A stretch of DNA of 64,000 nucleotides, from positions 84,766-148,765 of the forward strand of contig JAZGGI010000042.1 of the NCBI GenBank assembly GCA_036480375.1, read 5' to 3'. Within the stretch, counting starts at the first letter, position 1. Every line of letters starts with the position of its first letter. The notes beneath the pieces are model-generated. The model worked only from the letters and a program-made list of their open reading frames with translations, was not told the DNA's origin and did no database searches. This document shows, one piece after another, positions 1-8,650 of the stretch. Both the position numbers and the translations under genes were made by a program. This DNA comes from Candidatus Zixiibacteriota bacterium. Its GTDB lineage: Bacteria > Zixibacteria > MSB-5A5 > GN15 > JAAZOE01.

Positions 1-1120
1 CGGATAAAGCAATCAATGAATCGGTACCAGGCAGGAAGCGGGTATCGCGATAACGGATACCGTCTTCGTGAGTGGCTTCAATCAAGCGACCCTTCTCGAC
101 CGGCGCGACAAAAATCCGCCCTCTTGATGTCAGCACAATTTTATCGTTGTCTGCCGACAAATGCGTACTGGTCAAATAGGTAAACGGTTCTTTAATCCAT
201 TTTTCCCGCAGGTGATCGAAATCGGATGAAAGATGAATATCGAGTTTTTTTTCGGTGTCGTCGATGAAATCATACAGATACAAATCGGCCCCGGCCTGAT
301 ATACTATTTTCCCTTTTGATAATGACGGTGACTTGGCGTCGAAACTGGTTTGAAAAGTATGCTGCTTTTTATCGCTTCCGCCTTCGTCCATCGACCAGAC
401 ATTCATAATACCGTCGCGATCAGTCAGAAAATATATGCGGCCATCATAATACATCGGCGAACTATTTGTGCCGGTATAATCGTCAGTTAGATTAACCGCC
501 TCCTCGGAGCCGTTTTCGAATTTCCAGATATTCTGCGCTGAGCCGCCGCGATAACGTTTGGTATAACTTCCCTGAAACGGCAATCGCGTGAAATATAGAG
601 TGCCGCCCGAAGAATTATAGGTTCCCTGGGCCGCCTGGCTAAGCGGAATGATTTCAAATTTCGCACTGGCGGGATTCAAACTAACTAACTGAGTATTGGG
701 AAGAGTCGAATAGGAACCGGTCGAATACAGAATTTTTCCGTCCGGCGACCATCCCTGCACGTATGAAGCGCGGCTGTTGCTGGTCAACCGTTGCGGAAGT
801 CCGCCGTTTATCGGCATGATATAAACATCCGCGGGGCCTTCATAACGAGCCGTGAACGCGATAATTTTACCGTCATGCGAAATTACCGGATGCGTTTCCT
901 GATCGGGATGAGTAGTTAATCTCCGCGCCGCGCCGCCGTTAACGTTTACTTTCCATACATCACCTTCGGCGACAAAGACAATAGTTTCACCATGGATAGC
1001 CGGAAAACGATAATATCCGATCTTTCCCGATGCGCTGTTTTGATCGGCCCGGATTATCTCTGAATAAGAAAAGGCTAACAGAATTAAAAAAAGAAAGGAT
1101 AAAAAGAAGGTCCGCCTCAT
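1..1120 (-). CDS. Tricorn-like S41 protease, N-terminal part (runs off the window)
   Basis: I translated this from the sequence: it starts at the ATG whose first base is 1120, behind a GGAGG, and stays open to the window edge. About 373 residues are visible. Residues 1-20 form a Sec signal peptide (MRRTFFLSFLFLILLAFSYS). A six-bladed-propeller type region follows, with PD40-like repeats such as THPVISHDGKIIAFTARYEG and QRLTSNSRASYVQGWSPDGK. This layout is typical of bacterial tricorn homologues of about 1,050 residues, which cleave peptides in the periplasm. The PDZ and S41 catalytic domains would lie beyond position 1, so the enzymatic assignment rests on the propeller region alone. A TolB-like propeller protein is the alternative. 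Confidence 0.72.
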   Translation of the reverse strand, partial: MRRTFFLSFLFLILLAFSYSEIIRADQNSASGKIGYYRFPAIHGETIVFVAEGDVWKVNVNGGAARRLTTHPDQETHPVISHDGKIIAFTARYEGPADVYIMPINGGLPQRLTSNSRASYVQGWSPDGKILYSTGSYSTLPNTQLVSLNPASAKFEIIPLSQAAQGTYNSSGGTLYFTRLPFQGSYTKRYRGGSAQNIWKFENGSEEAVNLTDDYTGTNSSPMYYDGRIYFLTDRDGIMNVWSMDEGGSDKKQHTFQTSFDAKSPSLSKGKIVYQAGADLYLYDFIDDTEKKLDIHLSSDFDHLREKWIKEPFTYLTSTHLSADNDKIVLTSRGRIFVAPVEKGRLIEATHEDGIRYRDTRFLPGTDSLIALS

Positions 1121-1430
1121 AATTTCCTCCGGGTGAAAGATTAACTTAGAAAATTCGTTGCTTTATTAAATATTATAATACTGAATACGATTAATCAGGT
1201 CAACTGATTCAGGAAATTCAATTTTGCTGACTTGAGCTTATTTTATATTCCGCTGTTTTTGTATTTAAGGCAATCATTGATTATATGAAATAGTGGGGAA
1301 CTGGTGATTTTAGTTATCGGAATAATGTTACGGTTGTTATTAATATTCCTCCAAAATACCCGATAGCAATTATCAGAGGAATATACCGGGTAAAATGAGT
1401 GCGCTCTTAATATAGTAGAAGATACTTACT

Positions 1431-1463
1431 CAGGTTGAAGTGATATGATATTTCACTTACCTG
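1431..1463 (+). promoter_or_regulatory. Hairpin upstream of the HD-GYP gene
   Basis: The outer arms CAGG/CCTG (1431-1434, 1460-1463) and inner arms AAGTGA/TCACTT (1438-1443, 1453-1458) can pair with a two-base bulge around an AT-rich loop. The hairpin ends 33 bases before the start codon at 1497. No U-run follows, so it is more likely an operator or leader structure than a terminator. The rest of 1131-1496 shows nothing recognisable. Confidence 0.35.
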
Positions 1464-1496
1464 AAATATAAAAAAAATAATAGGCGACAATCAGAT

Positions 1497-2465
1497 ATGG
1501 CCGAAATGGTTCAAATCGACAGCAAGGAATTAATGCCGATTAATCTAAGCTCTCTTCGCATTGACAGTACGCTTGATTTCAATCTATACATAGAGATGGA
1601 ACAGGAGTTTGTATTATTTCGCGCGCCAAGTCTCCCATTTACCGAAAAAACTCGAAAGACATTATTGGATAATGGGGTTGAACGGCTATATGTGCCCCAG
1701 GAGGACAAAAAATCTTACCACAGGTATATTGAACGTCATTTGAGCAACATAATAAACGATGATACCATCACTGAGGATTCAAAATCCGCGATTATTTACG
1801 ATAGCGCTAAGATGGTTGTCAAGGATTTGCTTGAGAAACCATCATTACCGGAAAATCTCCAGCGCAGTCTGGCTTTGGTGGAATCGACAACGCTACACCT
1901 GCTAAAAACCGAGAGTTCCTTTCAGACTATGCTGAAAGTCATGTCCTTTAATTATACTACATATACGCATTCGGTAAATGTATGCACTATCGCGCTTGCC
2001 CTGGCCAGAAAAATGGGGATTCGGGATAATCAAAACCTTCACCATCTGGGAATCGGCGCATTATTACATGATATTGGAAAATCGAAAATTTCCGCAAAAA
2101 TACTGGACAAGAAAGGTCCGTTGGATACTTCTGAAATGGAAATTATAAAACGCCACCCTCAATACGGATTTGAATTAATCATTAATTCGGAAATTATTCC
2201 CCACGAGTCGCATTATCCAATCTTGCAGCATCATGAGCGTGAAGACGGGAGCGGATATCCTCATAATTTGATTTCTAAAGAAATTCATAGATTCAGTAAA
2301 ATCGTGGCTATCGCCGATGTTTTTGACGCCATGACGACTCAGCGATCATATCGAAACGCAAAAGACGCTTATCCTGCCCTCACGGAAATGTATGATACTA
2401 TTCATACTTTCGATAAAGAAATGTTGGTGACGCTGACAAATCTTCTGGGTGCAGGCTCAAATTAA
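1497..2465 (+). CDS. HD-GYP domain cyclic-di-GMP phosphodiesterase
   Basis: This 322-residue cytoplasmic protein should hydrolyse cyclic di-GMP. Residues 1-90 look like the DUF3391 domain often found before HD-GYP. The HD-GYP core has HDIGK at 191-195, HHEREDGSGYP at 245-255 and DVFDAMTTQRSYR at 274-286, so the metal ligands and the GYP loop are intact. No receiver or membrane segment is present. The gene stands alone, with 365 bp of non-coding DNA before it and the convergent msr gene after it. The ATG at 1497 has no clear ribosome binding site, and an ATG three codons later is possible. Confidence 0.88.
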   Translation: MAEMVQIDSKELMPINLSSLRIDSTLDFNLYIEMEQEFVLFRAPSLPFTEKTRKTLLDNGVERLYVPQEDKKSYHRYIERHLSNIINDDTITEDSKSAIIYDSAKMVVKDLLEKPSLPENLQRSLALVESTTLHLLKTESSFQTMLKVMSFNYTTYTHSVNVCTIALALARKMGIRDNQNLHHLGIGALLHDIGKSKISAKILDKKGPLDTSEMEIIKRHPQYGFELIINSEIIPHESHYPILQHHEREDGSGYPHNLISKEIHRFSKIVAIADVFDAMTTQRSYRNAKDAYPALTEMYDTIHTFDKEMLVTLTNLLGAGSN

Positions 2466-2491
2466 AATAATTCCCAAAACGATCAACTCCA

Positions 2492-3433
2492 TTAAAATTT
2501 CTTCTGATACGCGTGGCAATAAGGCTGGCCCTTTTTGTTGGAATAATAATCCTGATGATAATCTTCCGCCTTCCAGAAAGTACCGACGGGAGTTAATTCG
2601 GTTGCGACTTTGTAACCCTTATCTTTAAGAATACAGATAAGTTTTTCAGAAATTTGTTTTTGTTTTTCATCGGTATAGAAGATGGCTGAGCGGTATTGTT
2701 TTCCGATATCGGGTCCCTGGCGATCAATTTGAGTAGGATCATGAATTTCAAAAAATAATTTTGCGAGATCTTCATAACTAACAAGGCTGGGATCAAAGAC
2801 GACTTCAACCGCCTCGGCATGGCCCGTGTTTTCGTAACAAACTTCTTTATAAGATGGGTTTTCAGTGCGGCCCCCTATATAACCAACCGTAGTTGAAATT
2901 ACCCCGCCGGTCTTTTGCAAATAATATTCAACACCCCAGAAACAACCGCCTGCGATATACGCTTTTTGATATCTTTCAGGTTTTTCTTCGGGGATAAACT
3001 TCATGGAAATGGAATTGACACAATGCCGCGCATTTTTATCGGTGAAACCTTCGCCCAAAAACAGATGTCCGAGATGAGCGTCACAGTTTGCACAAAGGAT
3101 TTCAGTTCTTCTACCATCGGCATCGGTTTGATGTTTCACGGCGCCTTTTATCTCATCATCGAAGCTGGGCCAACCACAATGGGCATCAAACTTATCTTCG
3201 GATTTATAAAGCGGAGCGTCGCAGCGTTTACAAACGTAAGTTCCTGCTTTCCAATGATCATATAATTCACCGCTGAAGGGACGCTCGGTTCCTTTGTGAA
3301 TAATTACCGCCGTTTCTGCGGGAGTAAGATCATTATATTTTTTATTCTTAATTTCATCAGCCATTATTGTAATCTCAAATAGTAAAAGCAGGCAAACCGT
3401 CGCCCCTAATGTAAATTTGCTTAATCCTAACAT
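2492..3433 (-). CDS. msrBA: Bifunctional peptide methionine sulfoxide reductase MsrB-MsrA, probably exported
   Basis: The 313-residue fusion repairs both stereoisomers of oxidised methionine. MsrB comes first: zinc-binding CKRC at 68-71 and CANC at 114-117, and the catalytic Cys138 in RHCVNSISMKF. MsrA follows, with its active-site GCFWG at 163-167. The order B then A is the reverse of the MsrA-MsrB fusions of Neisseria and streptococci. The first 25 residues form a hydrophobic Sec-type signal, which points to periplasmic repair. An internal ATG at codon 25 (MADEIKNK) would give a cytoplasmic form, and neither start has a good ribosome binding site. Confidence 0.9.
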   Translation of the reverse strand: MLGLSKFTLGATVCLLLLFEITIMADEIKNKKYNDLTPAETAVIIHKGTERPFSGELYDHWKAGTYVCKRCDAPLYKSEDKFDAHCGWPSFDDEIKGAVKHQTDADGRRTEILCANCDAHLGHLFLGEGFTDKNARHCVNSISMKFIPEEKPERYQKAYIAGGCFWGVEYYLQKTGGVISTTVGYIGGRTENPSYKEVCYENTGHAEAVEVVFDPSLVSYEDLAKLFFEIHDPTQIDRQGPDIGKQYRSAIFYTDEKQKQISEKLICILKDKGYKVATELTPVGTFWKAEDYHQDYYSNKKGQPYCHAYQKKF

Positions 3434-3560
3434 ACCGACCGGCTTTTAAAGTATTCTCAGATTCCATTCCTGTCATACATTAAAAACCATCGGGTAAGAT
3501 TTTTGTTCCATTGGGGAAAATATAAAGGGAAAGAATAAAGAAGCAGGCTGACAAATATTC

Positions 3561-3598
3561 CTGATAAAAATATCAGCCGGAAATTAAACACTTCCGGC
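3561..3598 (-). terminator. Possible terminator after the carboxypeptidase gene
   Basis: Two adjacent hairpins, GCCGGAA/TTCCGGC (3576-3582 with 3592-3598) and CTGATA/TATCAG (3561-3566 with 3571-3576), lie just downstream of the minus-strand carboxypeptidase. There is no clean U-tract, so the terminator call is tentative. Confidence 0.35.
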
Positions 3599-3641
3599 CA
3601 ATTAATGCATTCGGAGATAACTTTAAACCTGATACCGTGAG

Positions 3642-5186
3642 TTATTCTCCCCGATTAGCCGCAATCTCCAAAAATTCAATTAAATCCCCGCGTAATTTTG
3701 CCAAAGAGGCTTCACGAATATACATCATGTGTCCGGCCTCATAAAAGCCCATGGTAACATTATCTCTCAGACTTTTATCCAGACCGAGATGATTGAAAGT
3801 ATACTGAGTCGCGAAATAAGGCGTGGCCAAATCGTAATAGCCGTTGGCGACAAAAACTTTCAAATAGGGATTTTTCGTCATGGCGCTACGCAATCTTTCG
3901 GCGGTATTGACATATCGATTCTGATATCGCTTGTAACTCCAGGGGCGAACCCGGCCGGTTAAAATTTCATAAGATAATTCGCTTTCGAATTTCAACTCCC
4001 GGCGCACGTAATCATTAAAGGTTGTGGAATATGGTCCCAGAATAACGGCGTCATAGCTGGGATCGTAATCGACGCCTTCCCCGGCGGCATCTGAATCGAT
4101 ACCTTTGAAACGGCTATCGAGACGGCCCACGGTTCTATGCTCATCCCGAAGCAGTTCTTTGACAAAACGATAGATCATAATGCGCATGTTGGTCTGCCTG
4201 ACATATTCTTCCGAGAGCCCGGTAAAGCGAGCCAGTTTGGCCACTATTTCGTTACATTTCTCATCTGGCAGGTTGTCGCCCTTTAGCAATGCGGTGGCGT
4301 ATTCACCCAGGGCAAATTCCTCAACCTGCTGCAAAGTTGCTTTCAAATCCGCCTGCAATTCGCCATCGAGTTGCTTGTGATACCAGGCCGTCGCCGTATA
4401 GGTAGGCAAAAAGAGAATATACGGCAGGTCGTTACCGGCGCTGAAGCGGGCCGTTTGAAACTGAAGTATTGACGAAACGAGCATGATGCCGTTCAAGTAC
4501 ATACCATGTCGCCCCTGAAGATAATCGGAAAGCCCGGCGGCGCGCAGGGTTCCGTAACTTTCGCCAATCAAAAATTTGGGCGAGCTCCATCGTTCGTACC
4601 TGGTAAGACATAATCGGATAAATTCACCCACTGAGGAGATATCTTCATCGACGCCATGAAACTGTTTTGGATCCTCGCCTTCCACCGCACGGCTGAAGCC
4701 GGTACTGACCGGATCGATAAAGACCAGATCAGTTTTATCGATAAGTGAGTACTCATTATCGATTAATTCATACGGGGGCGGTAAGGCGTCGCCTTCCGGG
4801 GTCATCAGGACCCGGCGCGGCCCCAGAAGCCCCATGTGCAACCAGACCGACGACGAACCCGGACCGCCATTGAAGGAAAAAGTTATCGGACGTCCGGCGA
4901 GATCTCCGGCATCGGTGCGAAAATATGCGATAAAAAATATCTCGGCGGTGGCGTCTTTGGTGTCAATTTTCAATGGCATCGTTCCCGCGATAGCTTTATA
5001 TTCTATTTTCTTACCGTTAATCACAATCTCATGGGTTGTCTCTTTTAGATTTTCTTTTACTTCTGTCCTGGCCGGTTTTTTTCCTTCTTTGCCTTCCGGC
5101 TTTTTGTTGTCCTGAGAATAAACGCCTACGACAGCAAATAAGGATAAAATAAGGATTAAAAATATCGCGCGTGAAATCTTATACAT
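3642..5186 (-). CDS. Serine carboxypeptidase-like (peptidase S10) exported protein
   Basis: The 514-residue protein begins with a signal peptide (about residues 1-25) and a lysine-rich linker. The peptidase S10 fold follows: the oxyanion-hole motif FNGGPGSSS near 105-113, nucleophile Ser210 in GESYGT, Asp452 in GYYDLATPY and His486 in GHMMY, so the triad is complete. Members of this family remove C-terminal amino acids from peptides. They are common in eukaryotes and scattered in bacteria. The start ATG has a strong GGAGGTGAGG before it. It is transcribed alone in the minus direction, next to another predicted peptidase-like gene at the window edge. Confidence 0.9.
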   Translation of the reverse strand: MYKISRAIFLILILSLFAVVGVYSQDNKKPEGKEGKKPARTEVKENLKETTHEIVINGKKIEYKAIAGTMPLKIDTKDATAEIFFIAYFRTDAGDLAGRPITFSFNGGPGSSSVWLHMGLLGPRRVLMTPEGDALPPPYELIDNEYSLIDKTDLVFIDPVSTGFSRAVEGEDPKQFHGVDEDISSVGEFIRLCLTRYERWSSPKFLIGESYGTLRAAGLSDYLQGRHGMYLNGIMLVSSILQFQTARFSAGNDLPYILFLPTYTATAWYHKQLDGELQADLKATLQQVEEFALGEYATALLKGDNLPDEKCNEIVAKLARFTGLSEEYVRQTNMRIMIYRFVKELLRDEHRTVGRLDSRFKGIDSDAAGEGVDYDPSYDAVILGPYSTTFNDYVRRELKFESELSYEILTGRVRPWSYKRYQNRYVNTAERLRSAMTKNPYLKVFVANGYYDLATPYFATQYTFNHLGLDKSLRDNVTMGFYEAGHMMYIREASLAKLRGDLIEFLEIAANRGE

Positions 5187-5385
5187 CTCCTCACCTCCGA
5201 TTTGAAGTGAACATAAAAGGAGCCGGCAAACATGTCAATGGCAATCACCGATCGATTCGGTCAGGATATCATTATTATGTAATCTGGCGTTGCTTTCTAT
5301 AAGATCATCGATTATAATTCCTGTCGATTTCGTTAGCCTCTTCTTAATAATAAACCTTAATTGCATTTTTGTATTAGGAGAGAAA

Positions 5386-6732
5386 ATGACACCTGCAGTT
5401 CAACTTCGAATCGCGATAATTCTGGTGTGTTCACTTATTATTCTGGTTGGTTCGATTTCGGCTCAGGGGGCTAATGAAGAAACCCAAACAGCCGAGGAAA
5501 ACGCCATTAACATATTCGTTGATGGTCCCTACGGCGGTTCTGATTATTTTCGCGAAAATATTACGATGGCTAATTTTGTCCGGGACCGCAAGCAGGCGGA
5601 TATTCATATCTTAATTACTCGCCAGAGTACCGGCAGCGGCGGGCGAGAATATACGATCGAATTTATGGGTCAAAAAGATTTCTCCGGTATGCGAGATACA
5701 CTGGTGTTCTATTCAAAAGAATCGGATACTGAGGATATCATCCGGGAAGACCTGGTTAAAAAAATCAATGCTGGGCTGGTTCGATATGTCGCACGAACTC
5801 CGCAGATAGAGCACCTTTCAGTCTCATATTCCGCTCCGATTAAAAAAGAAAAAGTCAAAGATAAGTGGAACTACTGGGTCTTTCGTCTGGGAGGAAGTAT
5901 TTGGGCTAACGGTCAAAAGTCAAGCAGTTCAATAAGTACATCCGGTAATTTTTCGGCCAGGCGAGTTACAGAAAACCTGCGATTGCAATTTTCAGGTTCC
6001 GGCCATTTTAACCGGGATCGATATGAATACAATGATTTCTATGATGTGGTTATTGGTCAGGATATATCCCCCGAAGGAGATACAACAGTTATACTCGAAG
6101 AAAGGGATTCGCTGGTTGTTACTATTGATAAGTCTAATAGTAAATACACATCGGCAATTGTCTTTTGGGGCTTGAATGATCACTGGTCGATTGGAATTGC
6201 AGTTGAGGCTAATTCCTCAACATATAGTAATTTGAGATTCGGAACCGAAATATTCCCGGGACTGGAGTTTAACTATTTCCCGTATTCTGAATCAACCAGA
6301 CGACAACTCAGATTTACATATTACCTTGGCGCCAAATATCAGGACTACCAAGAGGAAACCCTCTACGATAAGCATAATGAATGGCTCTATAAGGAACACT
6401 TGGAAATTAGCCTGGAAATGATCGAACCCTGGGGCGAAGCAGATATAAATGTATCAGGCTCGCATCACTTTCATGATTTCTCGAAATATCGCCTAAATTT
6501 ACACGGGGATTTAGAAATGCGCATTTTTGAAGGTTTATCATTTAATATGTACGGCAGCATATCCCGTATTCATGATCAGCTATCACTCAAAAAGGGTGGC
6601 GGAACCCGGGAAGATGTTTTATTACGCCGCACTGAATTAGCTACCAATTACAATTATTCTATATCCTTCGGAATCAACTACAGCTTCGGCTCAATATATA
6701 ACAACATTGTCAATCCTCGCTTTGGGTACTGA
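5386..6732 (+). CDS. Exported outer-membrane beta-barrel-like protein of unknown function
   Basis: I place the start at the ATG at 5386, eight bases behind an AGGAG; the reading frame extends 96 bases further upstream but without a signal. The 448-residue product has a signal peptide ending near SISAQG. A globular N-terminal part includes FVRDRKQADIHILI and REYTIEFMG, and the rest is a long alternating-hydrophobicity region typical of an outer-membrane barrel. It ends in an aromatic residue (PRFGY), as barrel substrates of the BAM machinery do. I do not recognise a named family. A strong terminator closes the gene. Confidence 0.7.
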   Translation: MTPAVQLRIAIILVCSLIILVGSISAQGANEETQTAEENAINIFVDGPYGGSDYFRENITMANFVRDRKQADIHILITRQSTGSGGREYTIEFMGQKDFSGMRDTLVFYSKESDTEDIIREDLVKKINAGLVRYVARTPQIEHLSVSYSAPIKKEKVKDKWNYWVFRLGGSIWANGQKSSSSISTSGNFSARRVTENLRLQFSGSGHFNRDRYEYNDFYDVVIGQDISPEGDTTVILEERDSLVVTIDKSNSKYTSAIVFWGLNDHWSIGIAVEANSSTYSNLRFGTEIFPGLEFNYFPYSESTRRQLRFTYYLGAKYQDYQEETLYDKHNEWLYKEHLEISLEMIEPWGEADINVSGSHHFHDFSKYRLNLHGDLEMRIFEGLSFNMYGSISRIHDQLSLKKGGGTREDVLLRRTELATNYNYSISFGINYSFGSIYNNIVNPRFGY

Positions 6733-6773
6733 TGCGTAAGTTTCTGGTATATTACGATTTTCATGAATCCTAA

Positions 6774-6808
6774 AAAACCACTCCCTGACCGAGGGAGCGG
6801 TTTTTTTT
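6774..6808 (+). terminator. Intrinsic terminator
   Basis: A stem CTCCCT/AGGGAG, extended by CC/GG across one mismatch, is followed by eight T residues. It separates the barrel gene from the tetR promoter that starts two bases later. Confidence 0.85.
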
Positions 6809-6810
6809 AC

Positions 6811-6839
6811 TTGACTTGATGGCTCACATGTGATATAAT
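6811..6839 (+). promoter_or_regulatory. Strong sigma-70 type promoter for tetR and the benzoyl-CoA cluster
   Basis: TTGACT at 6811-6816 and a perfect TATAAT at 6834-6839 are separated by 17 bases. Initiation is expected near 6846. No equally good promoter is visible between tetR and the reductase genes, so this one may drive the long operon. Confidence 0.7.
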
Positions 6840-6842
6840 TAG

Positions 6843-6856
6843 AACAAACGTTCGAT
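6843..6856 (+). promoter_or_regulatory. Candidate TetR operator at the transcription start
   Basis: An imperfect palindrome centred on AACGTT (6847-6852), in the context ACAAACGTTCGAT, sits just after the -10 box and before the tetR start codon. The position suits autorepression. The symmetry is weak outside the central eight bases. Confidence 0.4.
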
Positions 6857-6873
6857 TTATTTCAGAGGAGATA

Positions 6874-7485
6874 ATGGGTATGCCTCAACCCGGAGCCAAA
6901 GCCTCGCCTCAGCGCCGAAACCGTCAGTTTCACAAACGGCAGGATGCGATTTTAAAGGCTGCCTCACGCATTATCGCCCGCGATGGATTTGAAGGGGCTA
7001 CTATTCGAGGCGTGGCGGCTCGCGCCAGGATTAACCTGTCGGGCATCTATTACTATTTTGAGAACAAGGAAGAGCTTCTATATGCTTTGCAACATCACGC
7101 CTTTTCGACTCTGGCCGACACTCTCCGCCAACGACTGGAAGAAATATCATCACCGGAAGAAAAACTGAAAGCCGTCATCGAAAATCATTTTGAATTTTTT
7201 GTCAGCAATATGGATAATCTCAAGGTCTGCGTTCATGAAATCGAATCATTATCAGGAAAATACTACAACGAGATATTGAAGCTCAGGCGGAAATATTTTG
7301 GGCTGGTAAAGGGTGTTATCTCGGAAATTACCAGCGGGTCCAAACACGATGTCGATCTGACGGCGTTATGCCTGTTTGGCTCTCTCAACTGGGTCTATAT
7401 GTGGTATGACCCCAAAAAGAACTCGGATATAAAAAAGCTGTCATCGCAATATTTGAAAATATTCTTAAACGGAATAAAGTCTTGA
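6874..7485 (+). CDS. TetR/AcrR family transcriptional regulator
   Basis: The 203-residue protein has an N-terminal TetR helix-turn-helix at about residues 42-62 (ATIRGVAARARINLSGIYYY) followed by FENKEELL. Its variable C-terminal ligand domain is of normal length. The ATG lies five bases behind AGAGGAG. The gene comes first, 18 bp before the reductase genes on the same strand, so it probably controls them. TetR regulators of acyl-CoA pathways commonly sense a CoA ester, so benzoyl-CoA or a later intermediate is a reasonable ligand, but nothing in the sequence proves this. Confidence 0.9.
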   Translation: MGMPQPGAKASPQRRNRQFHKRQDAILKAASRIIARDGFEGATIRGVAARARINLSGIYYYFENKEELLYALQHHAFSTLADTLRQRLEEISSPEEKLKAVIENHFEFFVSNMDNLKVCVHEIESLSGKYYNEILKLRRKYFGLVKGVISEITSGSKHDVDLTALCLFGSLNWVYMWYDPKKNSDIKKLSSQYLKIFLNGIKS

Positions 7486-7503
7486 AAAACTCACAGGAGG
7501 ATT

Positions 7504-8628
7504 ATGTTTACCAAATTTTTTGAATGGTACGAGAAAAGGCATGATTATGCTCGCGACTGGCTCGACAAGAACGACGGCGAGGTAGTCGGGTGTTTTTGCA
7601 GCTATGTTCCCGAAGAAATCATCTATGCCTCAGGCAACCTTCCGGTCAGGATGCTCGGCTCGCACGAACCGCAGGACGTGACCGAGCCGCATATCTTCGG
7701 AATGTTTTGCCCGTTCTGTCGCGATGTCCTCGCCCAGGGGCTCAAAGGACGTTATGATTACATGAAAGGCATCGTCATTGCCCAATCCTGCCTGCATCTG
7801 CGGCAGACTTATACCTCGTGGAAAAATCATGTCCCCGAAGATTTCAGCTATTACATTTATATGCCCAACAAAGTCCAGACCGAGCACGCTTACACCTACT
7901 ATGCGACCGAACTGGCCAAATTCAAAAAGGCCATTGAAGAATGGACGGGCCAGCCGATTTCCGATGAAAAGTTGCGGGAGGCGGCCGAGCTGCACAACGA
8001 AAATCGCCGTCTGATGCGTGAAATTTATGAGCTTCGCCAGGCGACCGATCCTCCCCTGACCGGGCTGGAGGCGATGGTCATGGTGGCCTCGTCATTTTTC
8101 ATTGACAAAAAAGATCACAATGCCGAATTGAAGCGCATCCTGCCGGAACTGAAATCCCGGACTCTGGATCGCGAAACCGGCGGACGATTGATGATTGTCG
8201 GCTCAGAAAACGATGATACCGAATTTATCAAGATGGTCGAAGGCGTTGGGGCAACGGTGGTCGTCGACGACCATTGTACCGGTTCGCGCTATTTCTGGAA
8301 TGAAATTAAGTTCAACGGCAACATCGTTCAGGATATTACCAATCGCTACATTGACCGTCCCCCCTGTCCGACCAAAGACTGGGAAGAACGAACTCGATTC
8401 CCGCATATCCTCAAGCTGGCTCAGGATTACAAAGTCGATGGCGTTATTCTCATCCAGCAAAAATTCTGTGACCCGCACGAATGCGACATGGTTCCGCTGA
8501 AAGAATATCTAAACGGCAACGACTTCCCCACCCTATTCCTTGAATTCGATGTCACCGTTCCTGTCGGTCAGATTAGAATCAGGATCGAGGCGTTTTTGGA
8601 AATGTTGGGTGTGGAAGAATTATTCTAA
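7504..8628 (+). CDS. bzdN: Benzoyl-CoA reductase, class I, BzdN/BcrC-like subunit
   Basis: This 374-residue protein belongs to the 2-hydroxyacyl-CoA dehydratase/benzoyl-CoA reductase family. With the next protein it should form the substrate-binding half of the enzyme that reduces benzoyl-CoA to cyclohexa-1,5-diene-1-carbonyl-CoA. Candidate iron-sulfur ligands are Cys30 and Cys32 (GCFCSYVPEEI), Cys69 and Cys72 (MFCPFCRD), and Cys322 and Cys327 (KFCDPHEC). The length matches BzdN/BcrC (about 380 residues). The start has an AGGAGG seven bases upstream. Gene order N-O-P-Q-ferredoxin follows that of Azoarcus bzd clusters, which is why I use bzd names. Confidence 0.88.
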   Translation: MFTKFFEWYEKRHDYARDWLDKNDGEVVGCFCSYVPEEIIYASGNLPVRMLGSHEPQDVTEPHIFGMFCPFCRDVLAQGLKGRYDYMKGIVIAQSCLHLRQTYTSWKNHVPEDFSYYIYMPNKVQTEHAYTYYATELAKFKKAIEEWTGQPISDEKLREAAELHNENRRLMREIYELRQATDPPLTGLEAMVMVASSFFIDKKDHNAELKRILPELKSRTLDRETGGRLMIVGSENDDTEFIKMVEGVGATVVVDDHCTGSRYFWNEIKFNGNIVQDITNRYIDRPPCPTKDWEERTRFPHILKLAQDYKVDGVILIQQKFCDPHECDMVPLKEYLNGNDFPTLFLEFDVTVPVGQIRIRIEAFLEMLGVEELF

Positions 8629-8650
8629 GGTCACAAGAAAGGGAGAATAA

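Noticed and set aside
5290..5385. N-terminal extension of the barrel protein
   Set aside because: The internal ATG has an AGGAG and begins a proper signal peptide; the extension adds a second hydrophobic stretch without a start signal.
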